Part shown: positions 1-8,684 of the stretch, piece after piece
How the letters are laid out: each line of letters opens with the position of its first letter
Position numbering within the stretch: position 1 is the stretch's first letter
Source of the DNA: Eubacterium sp.
Lineage (GTDB): Bacteria; Bacillota; Clostridia; Peptostreptococcales; Anaerovoracaceae
Reading direction: 5' to 3'
NCBI GenBank assembly: GCA_017511535.1
Contig: JAFWJS010000042.1
Location: 1-33,036, forward strand
DNA: 33,036 nucleotides
Made by a program: the position numbers and the translations under genes
The notes under the pieces: model-generated
Told to the model about the DNA's origin: nothing
The model's database searches: none
What the model saw: only the letters and a program-made list of their open reading frames with translations

Positions 1-540
1 AAGATGGGTATCCACGGTTCTTCAACAACAGAGCTTATCTTCCAGAACGTCAGGATCCCTAAGGACAGACTTCTCGGACAGGTTGGAAAAGGATTCAAAG
101 TAGCTATGTCCACACTGGACGGCGGCCGTATCGGTATCGCTTCACAGGCACTGGGAATCGCTGAAGGCGCTTACAACAAGACTGTTGAATACATGAAGCA
201 GAGAAAACAGTTTGGACGTAAGCTTTCACAGTTCGAAGGACTCCAGTTCTACATCGCAGACATGGCAACAAGAATCCATGCAGCTCAGAACCTCGTTTAT
301 GAGGCTGCAAGCAAGGTAGATGCAGGCGAGCCTTACGGCGAAGCTGCTGCTATGGCTAAACTGTATGCTGCAGAGACAGCAATGTATGTAACTACCAAGG
401 CTGTACAGCTCCACGGTGGTTATGGTTACACAGCTGATTATCCGGTAGAGAGAATGATGAGAGATGCCAAGATCACAGAGATCTACGAAGGTACCTCAGA
501 AGTTCAGAAGATGGTCATCGCGGCCAACGAACTGCGCTAA
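1..540 (+). CDS. bcd: Acyl-CoA dehydrogenase (butyryl-CoA dehydrogenase type), C-terminal part
   Basis: This is the C-terminal ~179 residues of an FAD-dependent acyl-CoA dehydrogenase; the open frame continues upstream of base 1, so the 5' end is missing. Family hallmarks visible are RKQFGRKLSQFE in the helical C-terminal domain, the QLHGGYGYT segment and IYEGTSEVQ near the end, which carries the catalytic Glu of the short/medium-chain enzymes. It is followed 16 bases later by etfB and then etfA. That order is typical of clostridial butyrate pathways, where Bcd-EtfAB reduces crotonyl-CoA to butyryl-CoA and in many species bifurcates electrons from NADH to ferredoxin. The butyryl-CoA assignment rests on this context; chain-length specificity cannot be read from the fragment. 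Confidence 0.93.
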   Translation, partial: KMGIHGSSTTELIFQNVRIPKDRLLGQVGKGFKVAMSTLDGGRIGIASQALGIAEGAYNKTVEYMKQRKQFGRKLSQFEGLQFYIADMATRIHAAQNLVYEAASKVDAGEPYGEAAAMAKLYAAETAMYVTTKAVQLHGGYGYTADYPVERMMRDAKITEIYEGTSEVQKMVIAANELR

Positions 541-556
541 GTCAAAGGAGGATAAT

Positions 557-1357
557 ATGGCATATAAAATTGTAGTGTGTGCAAAACAGGTTCCTGATAC
601 AAACGAGATCAGGATCAATCCTGAGACGGGTACTCTGATCAGAGACGGCGTTCCAAGCATCATGAACCCGGACGACGCCAATGCACTGGAAATGGCGCTG
701 GAACTCAAGGATAAGTACGATGACGTACATGTAACAGTAGTAACAATGGGACCTCCTCAGGCTAAGGACCTCCTCTTCGAAGCACTCGCAATGGGAGCTG
801 ACGAGGGCGTTCTCCTTACAGACAGAGCAGTAGGCGGATCCGATACATGGGCTACATCCAACGCAGTTGCTGCTGCTATCAAACACTGTGGCGACTTTGA
901 TATCCTCATCGGCGGCCGTCAGGCTATCGATGGAGATACAGCTCAGGTAGGACCACAGATCGCTGAGAAGCTGAATCTTCCTCAGGTAACATACGTTCAG
1001 AGCTATGAGTTCTCAGAGGACAGAAAGTCTGTAAGAGCTCAGAGACAGCTTGAGGATGGATATGAGACAGTAGAAGTCAAGCTTCCTTGCATGCTGACAT
1101 GCATCAAAGAGCTGAACACTCCGAGATACATGCACATGAGGGGTATCTTCGCCGACAAGACAGAGAGCATCAAAGTCCTGTCAGCAGCTGACGTAAACGT
1201 AGATCTTACGACAGTAGGCCTGAAGGCTTCTCCTACAAACGTATTCAAGTCATTCACACCGAAACCAAAGGGGAAGGGTGTTACAGTTGAAGGCGACACA
1301 GAGAAAGAACTCGCTGACAACCTGCTCATCGGCCTCAAAGGCAAACAGGTAATATAG
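557..1357 (+). CDS. etfB: Electron transfer flavoprotein beta subunit
   Basis: The product is a 266-residue EtfB starting [19 protein letters not shown], the normal length and N-terminus for the family. It forms a heterodimer with EtfA and passes electrons to or from the acyl-CoA dehydrogenase encoded just upstream; in the bifurcating clostridial enzymes this subunit also carries a flavin. Recognisable segments are [38 protein letters not shown], the [19 protein letters not shown] stretch and [16 protein letters not shown]. The start at 557 is chosen because AAAGGAGG at 544-551 sits five bases in front of it; the same frame is open further upstream but that part lies inside bcd. The gene is part of the bcd-etfB-etfA operon. 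Confidence 0.97.
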   Translation: MAYKIVVCAKQVPDTNEIRINPETGTLIRDGVPSIMNPDDANALEMALELKDKYDDVHVTVVTMGPPQAKDLLFEALAMGADEGVLLTDRAVGGSDTWATSNAVAAAIKHCGDFDILIGGRQAIDGDTAQVGPQIAEKLNLPQVTYVQSYEFSEDRKSVRAQRQLEDGYETVEVKLPCMLTCIKELNTPRYMHMRGIFADKTESIKVLSAADVNVDLTTVGLKASPTNVFKSFTPKPKGKGVTVEGDTEKELADNLLIGLKGKQVI

Positions 1358-1370
1358 GGGAGGTATGAAC

Positions 1371-2480
1371 ATGGCAGAGAATTTTGAAGATTATAAAAAT
1401 GTTTGGGTCTTCGCGGAAGCGAGAGACGGCAAACTTATGAACGTTGCCCTTGAGCTTCTTGGCGAAGGTTCAAGACTTGCTCATGATATCGGCGGCGACG
1501 AAAAGCTGTGTGCAGTACTCGTAGGCGATGATGTCAAGGGTCTGGAGAAGGATTGCTTCGAAGCAGGCGCTGACATGATCTATGAGATCGAACATCCTCT
1601 TCTGAAGGATTACACGACAGACGCTTTCACAAAGGTAATGACTGACGCCATCAATCAGTACAAGCCGGAGATCGTTATCTACGGCGCCACACATATCGGA
1701 AGAGACCTGGCACCGAGAGTAGCTGCAAGACTGAACACAGGTCTTACAGCCGACTGTACTCACCTGGACGTTAAGATGGACAAGTACATCGCTTTCGCTA
1801 ACGAGAAGACGACTCTTGACACTTCCAAGCTTGATCCTAACAGCACAGACACAGGCCTCAAGATGACACGTCCTGCATTCGGCGGAAACCTGATGGCTAC
1901 TATCATCTGCCCGAAGCATCGTCCGCAGATGGCTACAGTAAGACCTGGCGTTATGCAGAAGCTCGAGCCAGAAGTTGGCAAGACAGGCGAAGTTATCAAG
2001 ATCGACGCTGAGCTTTCAGATGACGACATCAGAACAAAGATCATCGAGATCGTAAGAGAGACTAAGGAAGTCGTTTCCCTGACAGACGCAGACATCATCT
2101 GCTCCGGCGGACGTGGTCTCGGAAGCGCAGACGGATTCAAGCTCATCCAGGAATTCGCTGATAAAGTCGGCGGAGTCGTTGGAGCTTCCCGTGCTGCTGT
2201 AGACTCAGGCTGGATCGATCATTCACATCAGGTCGGCCAGACAGGAACGACAGTTAAGCCTAAGATCTACTTTGCCTGCGGTATTTCAGGAGCTATCCAG
2301 CACCTCGCAGGAATGCAGAACTCAGACATCATCGTAGCGATCAACAAGGATCCTGATGCTCCTATCTTCGAGGTAGCAGACTTCGGTATCGTTGGAGACC
2401 TTTACAAGGTAGTTCCGGAGATCATTGCTGAATGGGACAAGGCTGAAGCACTTTATGACGAAGTTCATAAAGAAGTATAA
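1371..2480 (+). CDS. etfA: Electron transfer flavoprotein alpha subunit
   Basis: The product is a 369-residue EtfA. The C-terminal FAD-binding domain is unmistakable: [15 protein letters not shown], then [37 protein letters not shown] and [20 protein letters not shown]. It partners with EtfB and the upstream acyl-CoA dehydrogenase in electron transfer during butyrate formation. Two in-frame ATGs compete. The one at 1365 is a single base after the GGGGAGG ribosome site (1357-1363), while 1371 has a seven-base spacer, so 1371 is preferred. The gene begins 13 bases after etfB and is followed by a strong intrinsic terminator, so it closes the operon. Confidence 0.97.
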   Translation: MAENFEDYKNVWVFAEARDGKLMNVALELLGEGSRLAHDIGGDEKLCAVLVGDDVKGLEKDCFEAGADMIYEIEHPLLKDYTTDAFTKVMTDAINQYKPEIVIYGATHIGRDLAPRVAARLNTGLTADCTHLDVKMDKYIAFANEKTTLDTSKLDPNSTDTGLKMTRPAFGGNLMATIICPKHRPQMATVRPGVMQKLEPEVGKTGEVIKIDAELSDDDIRTKIIEIVRETKEVVSLTDADIICSGGRGLGSADGFKLIQEFADKVGGVVGASRAAVDSGWIDHSHQVGQTGTTVKPKIYFACGISGAIQHLAGMQNSDIIVAINKDPDAPIFEVADFGIVGDLYKVVPEIIAEWDKAEALYDEVHKEV

Positions 2481-2500
2481 AGCCGGTAATATGGATTCAA

Positions 2501-2539
2501 TACGCGGGAGCCTGTATACGGGTTCCCGCGTAGTTTTTT
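2501..2539 (+). terminator. Intrinsic terminator of the bcd-etfB-etfA operon
   Basis: A 12-base-pair inverted repeat (5' arm 2501-2512, 3' arm 2521-2532, one G-T wobble) encloses an eight-base loop and is followed by six Ts at 2534-2539. It starts 21 bases after the etfA stop codon. This is a textbook rho-independent terminator on the plus strand. Confidence 0.92.
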
Positions 2540-2564
2540 AAGAAGCAGCTCAGCGGGTACACAT

Positions 2565-3134
2565 ATGAACGAATCAGGCAGAAGAATAAGGTTTCTGGAT
2601 ATGGCGAAAGGCGTCGGGATACTCATGGTCACTTTCGGCCACATCACCGAGCTCGGAAATCCGGTGGATCAGTACATGTCGCTGTATAAGATCACCGTGT
2701 TCTATTTTATATCTGGTTATCTGATGTCATATCTGAACAGATACGAAAATACAGGATACAGCCATCATATCGATTTCAACCTGATGCGTTTCGGAGATAT
2801 TCCTGCGGTGTTCTTCATCGGAGGGATCTGCGGATCCGCAGGCCTTCTTCTGGTGCTTGAAGGACTTGAGCGTGTTTACGTGCCGGCGGTCCTGGAGTAT
2901 TTCGGAAAGAATTCACTGATCCTGATGTGCGCCCAGAGAGGGCTCCTCATCCTGAACATTATTACAGAAGGATGGGGCAGGGTATTCCGCCTGACTGACG
3001 TCGTATGCAAAAGATTCTATATAGAAAGGCTCTGCATCCTGGTGATACTGCTCGTCGCAGTATACGGGCTTACAGAGCTTATCGGCAGTTGTAAAAACAG
3101 ATTGTTCAGAAAACGTGGCTCCGACGCTGCGTGA
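2565..3134 (+). pseudogene. Acyltransferase-3 family remnant with internal deletion
   Basis: This 189-residue frame joins the two ends of a membrane acyltransferase-3 (OafA / fucose 4-O-acetylase-like) protein. The N-terminal motif RFLDMAKGVGILMVTFGHI followed by FYFISGYL is the family's first membrane segment and active-site region. The C-terminal part (DIPAVFFIGGICGSAG, EYFGKNSLILMCAQRGL) matches the last two or three membrane segments. Full-length relatives are about 330-350 residues, so roughly 150 residues with the middle membrane helices appear to be missing, with the join near residues 60-70. No good ribosome site precedes the ATG. It follows the etf terminator and ends convergently 23 bases from the minus-strand TagF gene. 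Most likely a decaying gene; a functional mini-protein is less likely. Confidence 0.6.
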
Positions 3135-3157
3135 CCGGTCAAAGTCCGCTCCGCGGA

Positions 3158-5065
3158 TCACTGTTTCAGAAGACTTCTTATCATGCTGTCCATGGAATCG
3201 CTTCCTTCGGCAGTCCTAAGGACAGATCTTTTAAACAGAGGCAGTATGGATCTGACGTACGCCTTATCATCATCATTCAAAGTGACCATCACATCCACAT
3301 AGCCGGACGCGAATCTTACCGCGTCCTTCAGGAATGTATTGCCGCTTTTCATTCCCCTTACCGCTTCAGAACTCACAGTAAGCATTACATGTTTTACCGG
3401 AGACAGGCAGAGCCCTATAACAGTCTCGGGATCGCATGAATCCATTATACAGATAAGGTCGATATCCGCGTTCCCGTACATCCTGCGGTAAGTCAGCGCA
3501 TACTCATGAGACAGGAAAGAGATCGCTTTCCTGAAAGAGAGCTTCCCTGAAAGATACAGTTCCTTAACAGGCGCGCCGACTGAAGAAAGCGGCTGTGAAG
3601 ACAGTGAAGCAAGAACGTTGACGTCATGCAGAAGCGGATAGGCATTCTCCTTATGCTCGTCTGTGATCTTCTCGTCACAGCCGACATAGACGTCATACGC
3701 GTCGTTGCCTTTATTCAGCGCAAGATCCCTGACCATATCTGTTTCAGGCTCAGAAATGAAGCCGTCGGTATACAGCAGCACAGCTGATCTTCCGGAACGC
3801 GGCGCGGGAGACAGCTCCAGGCCGCTTTCATCTCCGAGGAACAGCCCGCAGAGCTTCTCCGGATTCTCCGCGCTGTCGTATCTGTAGAATGAAGTCAGGT
3901 CTTCCTTTTCTCCGGATGCATCTTCATCATCCCGGGCTTTATTGCCTGTTCTCAGCTTTTCCAGAAGCTCTTCCTTACTGTGCGCCAGGTCAAGCGGGAG
4001 CTTCCGTATATCGAGATTTAGTCCCTGATTCTCGTTATATGTGTCAAGGTCAGGGATATACAGGATCACCTTGTTACCCGTTATCAGATAATCAAAGAAG
4101 ATGCTGGAATAATCTGATATCAGCACATCTGTAACGGAAAGCACCTGGTATGTATCCAGCTCCGGCGGGAATTTCCGTATGTGTCTGCATCCGTCCAGAT
4201 CCAGACAGTTGTTTCTGTGTCTGTAATGATGCAGGTTCACATACAGGACCTCATCGTCCGAAAGGCTGGTCTCCATGTACTCAAGCATAGGGCTGATCAT
4301 CTCTATGAAGTCGTCGTCATCCATATACTCGCGGAATGTAGGCGCGTAAGCGTATATCCTGCCGCCGCCGGGCGCAAGTTCGGATCTCAGCTTCTTCTTC
4401 TCTTCATCTGTGACCTTAAGGATGCCTGCTGTCCTCGGATATCCCATCATGAGAGCCTGACCGGGCAGTATCTGCGATATCTGATATGACCTGTACATCA
4501 CGTCCTTAGTGAAATCATTCGGGTACATCAGATAATCTGAGCTCAGGAAATTTTTCTGTATCTGAGCGTTGACATGACACTTGTCGCCGTTTATCAAAGC
4601 GCCGAGACGCTTGAGAGGAGTGCCGTGCCATATGTTTATGAGCGTCTGCTCAGGCCTTTTTATATACTGATATGGGAACCAGCTCTCTGTAAGGAGATAC
4701 CTGCATGTCTCCATCATCATGTCATATTTCTTCGGAACAGTCGCAGTCCTGTTCCAGCCGTATTCTTTTATATGTTCGTTGACAGAAGCGTCTGTCTGTT
4801 CCGCCGTGGTGCGGACGTATATACGGAAGCCCTCGAATCTGCTGCTGTGGTTCAGCTCGTCCAGTATGTATTTCAGACTTCCGTTTATGTTTCTTCCGAG
4901 ACCGCATAATAAAACAGTCTTCTCCTGAACGGGAAGATCATAATAGTGATCGGTCACAGATCTTCTGGCCTTGCTGAGGCCGTTCCTGTGAATGATCTTC
5001 GTGTACTGCTTCTTGAGAGACGCGTACCTGTTTCTGTTCAGTTGGAAAGACTTTCTCTGTCCCAT
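3158..5065 (-). CDS. CDP-glycerol glycerophosphotransferase (TagB/TagF family) with extra C-terminal Rossmann-like domain
   Basis: This 635-residue enzyme belongs to the GT-B-fold family that moves glycerol- or ribitol-phosphate from a CDP-donor onto teichoic-acid chains at the cytoplasmic membrane face. The canonical acceptor/active-site motif IWHGTPLKRLG is at residues 145-155. YAYAPTFRE follows at ~238-246, an NLHHYRHR segment at ~277-284, and the DYSS donor-site motif at 318-321. Residues ~425-635 are not part of the usual catalytic domain. They begin AVLLYTDGFISEPETDMVRDLAL and resemble the N-terminal half of GT4-type glycosyltransferases, without a second Rossmann half. The start is 11 bases after the maf stop with only a weak ribosome site, suggesting translational coupling in the minus-strand operon. 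Glycerol versus another alditol as substrate cannot be decided. Confidence 0.85.
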   Translation of the reverse strand: MGQRKSFQLNRNRYASLKKQYTKIIHRNGLSKARRSVTDHYYDLPVQEKTVLLCGLGRNINGSLKYILDELNHSSRFEGFRIYVRTTAEQTDASVNEHIKEYGWNRTATVPKKYDMMMETCRYLLTESWFPYQYIKRPEQTLINIWHGTPLKRLGALINGDKCHVNAQIQKNFLSSDYLMYPNDFTKDVMYRSYQISQILPGQALMMGYPRTAGILKVTDEEKKKLRSELAPGGGRIYAYAPTFREYMDDDDFIEMISPMLEYMETSLSDDEVLYVNLHHYRHRNNCLDLDGCRHIRKFPPELDTYQVLSVTDVLISDYSSIFFDYLITGNKVILYIPDLDTYNENQGLNLDIRKLPLDLAHSKEELLEKLRTGNKARDDEDASGEKEDLTSFYRYDSAENPEKLCGLFLGDESGLELSPAPRSGRSAVLLYTDGFISEPETDMVRDLALNKGNDAYDVYVGCDEKITDEHKENAYPLLHDVNVLASLSSQPLSSVGAPVKELYLSGKLSFRKAISFLSHEYALTYRRMYGNADIDLICIMDSCDPETVIGLCLSPVKHVMLTVSSEAVRGMKSGNTFLKDAVRFASGYVDVMVTLNDDDKAYVRSILPLFKRSVLRTAEGSDSMDSMIRSLLKQ

Positions 5066-5076
5066 GGTGATCTGCT

Positions 5077-5745
5077 TTATTTCTGTATGAGATGACTGTT
5101 TATTTCACGCATAAAGTGATCGAAAGGGAACCCTACTACGTTCTCATAGTCGCCCTCTATATGGTCTATGTATTTCCCGAAGCCAAGCTGTATCGCGTAA
5201 CCGCCGGCTTTGCCGAACGGCTCTCCTGAATCGATATACGCGTGAAGGTCCTCGTCGGATACGGCTTCCACATATACGACAGTCTCGTCGCAGAATGTGA
5301 TCTTCGGCGCCGTGAGGAGTCTTTGTTCACCGGAAATATCGATGACAGTGACTCCTGTTACGACTTTATGTGATGTGCCGCGGATAGAAGACAGCATCCT
5401 CCAGGCGTCTTCGCCATCTTTCGGCTTGCCCATGATGGTCCATTTCCCGCTTGTGATATCAAGAGCATACACTATAGTATCGGCTGATACTATAAGAGCA
5501 TGCTCATGCTCGCGCGGCGTCCCGGCGAAAGCTTCTTCTGCCGCAAGGCCTTTCTTGAGCGAAAGGAACATGACCGCGTCGTCAGCGGATATGCCTTGAG
5601 GAAGCGTCTCGTCTACATCCATCGGGGATATCGACGGCGCCAGTCCGTGCGCTTCGAATATCTCTTTCCGCCTTGCCGACCCTGATGCAAGTATGATATC
5701 AGTATTTTCTGATATGCATGATATTGTTGTCTCTTCTGAGTACAT
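5077..5745 (-). CDS. maf: Maf family nucleotide pyrophosphatase
   Basis: The 222-residue product is a Maf/HAM1-fold nucleoside triphosphate pyrophosphatase, a family that hydrolyses non-canonical or modified NTPs to monophosphates and has been linked to septum control. Family motifs are LASGSARRKEI (residues ~19-29), the VSADTIV segment with a catalytic Asp, GKPKDGEDAWRML, and GEPFGKAGGYAIQ followed by IEGDYENVVGFP. The protein has about 15 extra residues before the usual LASxSxRR start. The ATG at 5743-5745 is supported by AAAGG about ten bases upstream, and its first 47 bases overlap the end of the preceding propeller gene. It lies between a secreted protein and a TagF enzyme in a three-gene minus-strand operon. 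That placement is unusual, but Maf near cell-envelope genes is known. Confidence 0.93.
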   Translation of the reverse strand: MYSEETTISCISENTDIILASGSARRKEIFEAHGLAPSISPMDVDETLPQGISADDAVMFLSLKKGLAAEEAFAGTPREHEHALIVSADTIVYALDITSGKWTIMGKPKDGEDAWRMLSSIRGTSHKVVTGVTVIDISGEQRLLTAPKITFCDETVVYVEAVSDEDLHAYIDSGEPFGKAGGYAIQLGFGKYIDHIEGDYENVVGFPFDHFMREINSHLIQK

Positions 5746-6805
5746 AATATGCGACCTTTATTCTCTTACCGTGTCTTCTGACTCTCTTGTATTTCTTTTT
5801 ATAATATGACCTGTAGGTAGACGCGTACAGCTTCTTACCCACAAAGTAGATGCTTTCGATCTCGTAGCCGTAGCCGAGGCTTATCTTTTTGACGTAGTTT
5901 CCCGCGGTATCGAATACATAGACGATGTTGTTCGTGTACGGCTTTTTGTCAGCGCTGAACGACCGCATGATAAAACCTTTTCTTACGGTCATGCCCTGGC
6001 GCATGTAAGGATCCAGTTTGGGGACTTTGATCACACGAAGCGGCTTGAACTTAGGTGACAGCGCCATGTAGTGACGTGTTCCCTGTATCGAGACTATATA
6101 CTCATCCGCCTGTTCGTCGTAGCCTATCCCTGTTATCCCTTTGATCGACTTCACGAATTTCTCGCTGGCGCCGAACAGCCCGGCGGAAGGTATCTTCACA
6201 TTTACATGCTTTTTCTTCTTCAGTGTCTTCGCGCTTAAGACAGTGAGTCTCATCGGATGTTTTCCGTAGTGCACGCATATGATGATGTCTCTCTTGCTGT
6301 CGTATGTCAGGTCGTTGCCGTGGTCGAGAGGGTATATCGCAGAGACCCGTGTGACCTTGTGCGTCTTGAGTGAGACCTTGATCACGCGGCATCTCTGGTT
6401 GCGCCTGTTGTACAGGACGTGATAGCTGTATTTCTTACTGGCGCAGGCGCCCTGGAACGTGTCGTAGTGGTACATCCGCTGGTCAGCGAGGTGTCTGTAT
6501 TCATAGCGCTTATTCTTCTTGTTTCTGAGCCATCTGATGCCCGACTTGTTGTCTCCCTTCACGCCGAACCAGTCATATATCGGCGCCATAGGGTCGTCCG
6601 GAAGATCTTTCTGGAGCGAAAGCTTTCCTGTGACCGGGTCGATGTTCTCAAGTGCGGGGATATCAGGATCACTGTCAAAGTCCGCGGCGTCAGGTTTCTC
6701 GATGTCTCCAGGCTCTGCAGCATAAACAAAAGAAAGCGGCGTACAGAAAAACAATACTGCCACTGTGAACGTCGCAATAAGCGATTTTAACAAAACAGTC
6801 TTCAC
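5699..6805 (-). CDS. Secreted protein, probable beta-propeller-like domain, function unknown
   Basis: This 368-residue protein has a clear signal peptide (KTVLLKSLIATFTVAVLFF, cleaved after a YAAEP-like site). An acidic, Pro/Asp-rich stretch follows, then a basic, tyrosine-rich domain made of repeated beta-strand units such as GNDLTYDSKRDIIICVHYG, GITGIGYDEQADEYIVSIQG and YEIESIYFVGKKLYAST. Strand spacing suggests a propeller fold; no enzyme family is recognised and no catalytic residues can be named. The GTG at 6803-6805 is chosen because AAAAAGGAG (6816-6824) lies ten bases before it and the signal peptide begins right there; a farther upstream GTG at 6844 has no such support and lies ahead of the predicted transcription start. 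It is the first gene of the propeller-maf-tagF operon. Confidence 0.72.
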   Translation of the reverse strand: MKTVLLKSLIATFTVAVLFFCTPLSFVYAAEPGDIEKPDAADFDSDPDIPALENIDPVTGKLSLQKDLPDDPMAPIYDWFGVKGDNKSGIRWLRNKKNKRYEYRHLADQRMYHYDTFQGACASKKYSYHVLYNRRNQRCRVIKVSLKTHKVTRVSAIYPLDHGNDLTYDSKRDIIICVHYGKHPMRLTVLSAKTLKKKKHVNVKIPSAGLFGASEKFVKSIKGITGIGYDEQADEYIVSIQGTRHYMALSPKFKPLRVIKVPKLDPYMRQGMTVRKGFIMRSFSADKKPYTNNIVYVFDTAGNYVKKISLGYGYEIESIYFVGKKLYASTYRSYYKKKYKRVRRHGKRIKVAYYVLRRDNNIMHIRKY

Positions 6806-6834
6806 TGATCCCGATCTCCTTTTTAAACACTGTA

Positions 6835-6863
6835 ATTGTAACACCTTGAAAAGGCGTTTGCAA
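6835..6863 (-). promoter_or_regulatory. Sigma-A-type promoter for the propeller-maf-tagF operon
   Basis: On the minus strand TTGCAA (6858-6863) and TACAAT (6835-6840) are separated by exactly 17 bases. Transcription would begin near 6828 and give a leader of about 23 bases that contains the AAAAAGGAG ribosome site of the GTG-started gene. It is divergent from the promoter at 6887-6915. Confidence 0.7.
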
Positions 6864-6886
6864 ATGCCCGAAAACCCTTGAAAAAC

Positions 6887-6915
6887 TTGACATTGGGGCT
6901 ATATTTAGGTAATAT
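6887..6915 (+). promoter_or_regulatory. Sigma-A-type promoter for the beta-helix / MBOAT / TagF operon
   Basis: TTGACA at 6887-6892, a 17-base spacer and TAATAT at 6910-6915 form a near-consensus promoter. The start point would be near 6922, leaving a leader of about 77 bases before the ATG at 6999. The leader carries two GTATAC palindromes (6926-6931, 6943-6948). Confidence 0.78.
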
Positions 6916-6925
6916 TTTAAATGGA

Positions 6926-6948
6926 GTATACTGTACTTTGTGGTATAC
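6926..6948. repeat. Inverted repeat in the leader of the beta-helix gene
   Basis: Two GTATAC hexamers 11 bases apart form an inverted repeat immediately downstream of the predicted transcription start; the first is part of the 8-base palindrome AGTATACT. It could be an operator or a short leader hairpin. No regulator is identified. Confidence 0.35.
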
Positions 6949-6998
6949 GGAAAACAAGCGCTATTTACTGAAAAATTCTGAAATTTGAGAGGCTGGAA

Positions 6999-8669
6999 AT
7001 GAAAAGGACTATCATTGCTGTTTTGATGGCACTTACTGTTGTGTTTGCGTCGGTCTCTGTGGCTTCTGCAGCCACGAGCGATCCGACGACAGGACCGGAC
7101 AATAAAGTACTGACCGTTTATTCGATCGAGGAGCTGAGAACGACCATAATCGGTATGGAAGATGCCGTGGGATATACTGTAAAGCTGGCGTATAACGAGC
7201 AGGGCTTTGATCTTGATGAATCGCTCGACATAAGCGAAGGGATAACAGTTGACTTTGACGGCAACACGATCAGGAACACCAGCGGAAGTACTTACGCTGT
7301 GAGACTCAGCAAAGACGGCGCTTCTGTAACGAACGGCACGATAATAGAGGGCGGTATCGTGGTCGACTGTGATGACAGTAACGGCTCCATTACGAAGATG
7401 ACTCTTAAGAAGCCTCTGGGATATGCGATAAATGTGGATTCCGCCGGTATAGGAGATATTGCAGGCAATACCATAACAGGATGTAAAGACCATGGGATCC
7501 ATGTATGGTACGATGGAAAAACAGGCGACATAAAGAACAATACGATCACAGACTGTAAAGGTCACGGGATCACGGTCTACCGCGGTTCACATGTCGGCAA
7601 TATCACAAAAAACAAGCTCAAGAATATAGGCGGTAGATACTATGACGATTATGGAGATTACGGCATAACGATCAACGCGAACGACGGCAGCGAGACATAT
7701 GCCAAGTCGATAACATACAATACGGTTGAAAATGTAAAGAACGCCGGTATCGTTGTGTTTTCCAAGAAGAAAGGAACATCAGGGACAGCCGGCAGATACA
7801 AGGGATATGTCAAAGGTGACATAGCGAACAACACTGTGAAATACGCAGGTACTGTCGCGAAAAACGTAGACTTCGGAAAATCTGCCAAAGTTGAGAATCA
7901 GGGATCCATATACGTCGATTCATATGCGGTAGTAAAGGGGAATATCCACCACAACAAGATATACAATTCGTATGTTGACGGTATCAACGTTATCATGGGG
8001 TCCAAGGTAAAAAGTATCTACAACAATACGATAAGCAAGGCTGGATACGGCGGTATTTCGGTAAAGACTGAGTCTGTCGTTTCAGGCGACATAAAGAATA
8101 ACACAGTCAAAGCGGCGAGATATCAGGGAATATTCATTAACTCAAGCTCCAAGGTAAAGGGAAAGATCGCAAAGAACAAGATCGTAAGCTCCAAGCAGAA
8201 CGGTATCTTCGTCTGCAAGAAAGCTCTGGCCAATAATGTGACAGGGAATACGATCACCAACGCCAAACTGTACGGAGTCATCACAAGCGAGGGCGGCAAG
8301 ATCAATACGCTGAAAGGTAACACGATCTCCACCACCGACGCGAAGAACGGGATCTCGATCATCGCCAATACCAAGACTTATATCGGCAAGATCACAGGCA
8401 ACAAGATCTCGGGCAAGTACAGCTGCGGCATCAGAGTAAAGTCTCCGACTAAGAAAATGTACGTTACATCCAATGTGCTGAAGTGCGGCAACCCGAAAGG
8501 GAAGAGATCTTCCGGAGTATCGGTTGAATTTGCCAGGAAGGGTATCGTGATAAAGAAGAACAAGATAACCGGAAACGGCACAGGCATCGGTATATTCACC
8601 AAATCGAGCAAAGCCAGTGTTTCAGGCAACAAGCTGGTAAAGACAGGCGGAAAGATCGGACGCGCGTAG
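6999..8669 (+). CDS. Secreted right-handed parallel beta-helix protein (NosD/PbH1 repeats)
   Basis: The 556-residue product has a classic signal peptide (residues ~1-25, ending VASAA). The rest is almost entirely right-handed beta-helix coils: repeated GNTI, KNNTI and ITKNKL turns spaced about 20-25 residues, for example GNTITGCKDHGIHVWYDG and NNTITDCKGHGITVY. Such helices occur in polysaccharide lyases, C5-epimerases (AlgG type) and carbohydrate-binding surface proteins. No catalytic motif of a specific lyase or epimerase can be named. The protein is very lysine-rich, which suits binding to a polyanion such as teichoic acid. GAGAGG at 6987-6992 lies six bases before the ATG. The MBOAT acyltransferase gene starts 15 bases after it, echoing the epimerase plus acetylation layout of alginate clusters. 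No wall anchor is visible. Confidence 0.85.
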   Translation: MKRTIIAVLMALTVVFASVSVASAATSDPTTGPDNKVLTVYSIEELRTTIIGMEDAVGYTVKLAYNEQGFDLDESLDISEGITVDFDGNTIRNTSGSTYAVRLSKDGASVTNGTIIEGGIVVDCDDSNGSITKMTLKKPLGYAINVDSAGIGDIAGNTITGCKDHGIHVWYDGKTGDIKNNTITDCKGHGITVYRGSHVGNITKNKLKNIGGRYYDDYGDYGITINANDGSETYAKSITYNTVENVKNAGIVVFSKKKGTSGTAGRYKGYVKGDIANNTVKYAGTVAKNVDFGKSAKVENQGSIYVDSYAVVKGNIHHNKIYNSYVDGINVIMGSKVKSIYNNTISKAGYGGISVKTESVVSGDIKNNTVKAARYQGIFINSSSKVKGKIAKNKIVSSKQNGIFVCKKALANNVTGNTITNAKLYGVITSEGGKINTLKGNTISTTDAKNGISIIANTKTYIGKITGNKISGKYSCGIRVKSPTKKMYVTSNVLKCGNPKGKRSSGVSVEFARKGIVIKKNKITGNGTGIGIFTKSSKASVSGNKLVKTGGKIGRA

Positions 8670-8684
8670 ACAGGAAAATGGAAC

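Noticed and set aside
464-556. Extension of etfB to an upstream ATG at 464
   Set aside because: The extra codons lie inside bcd, have no family similarity, and the ATG at 557 has an ideal ribosome site.
3145-3157. Hairpin TCCGC-TCC-GCGGA between converging genes as a terminator
   Set aside because: The stem is only five base pairs with a three-base loop and no T-tract on either strand.
6690-7565. Long antisense open frame across the divergent promoters and the beta-helix gene
   Set aside because: It overlaps both promoters and coding sequence on the other strand, shows no recognisable family or ribosome site, and looks like a chance frame.
7440-8640. Repeated short motifs in the beta-helix gene as a CRISPR or tandem DNA repeat
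   Set aside because: The repetition is at the protein level (helix coils) with variable DNA sequence and no identical repeat units.
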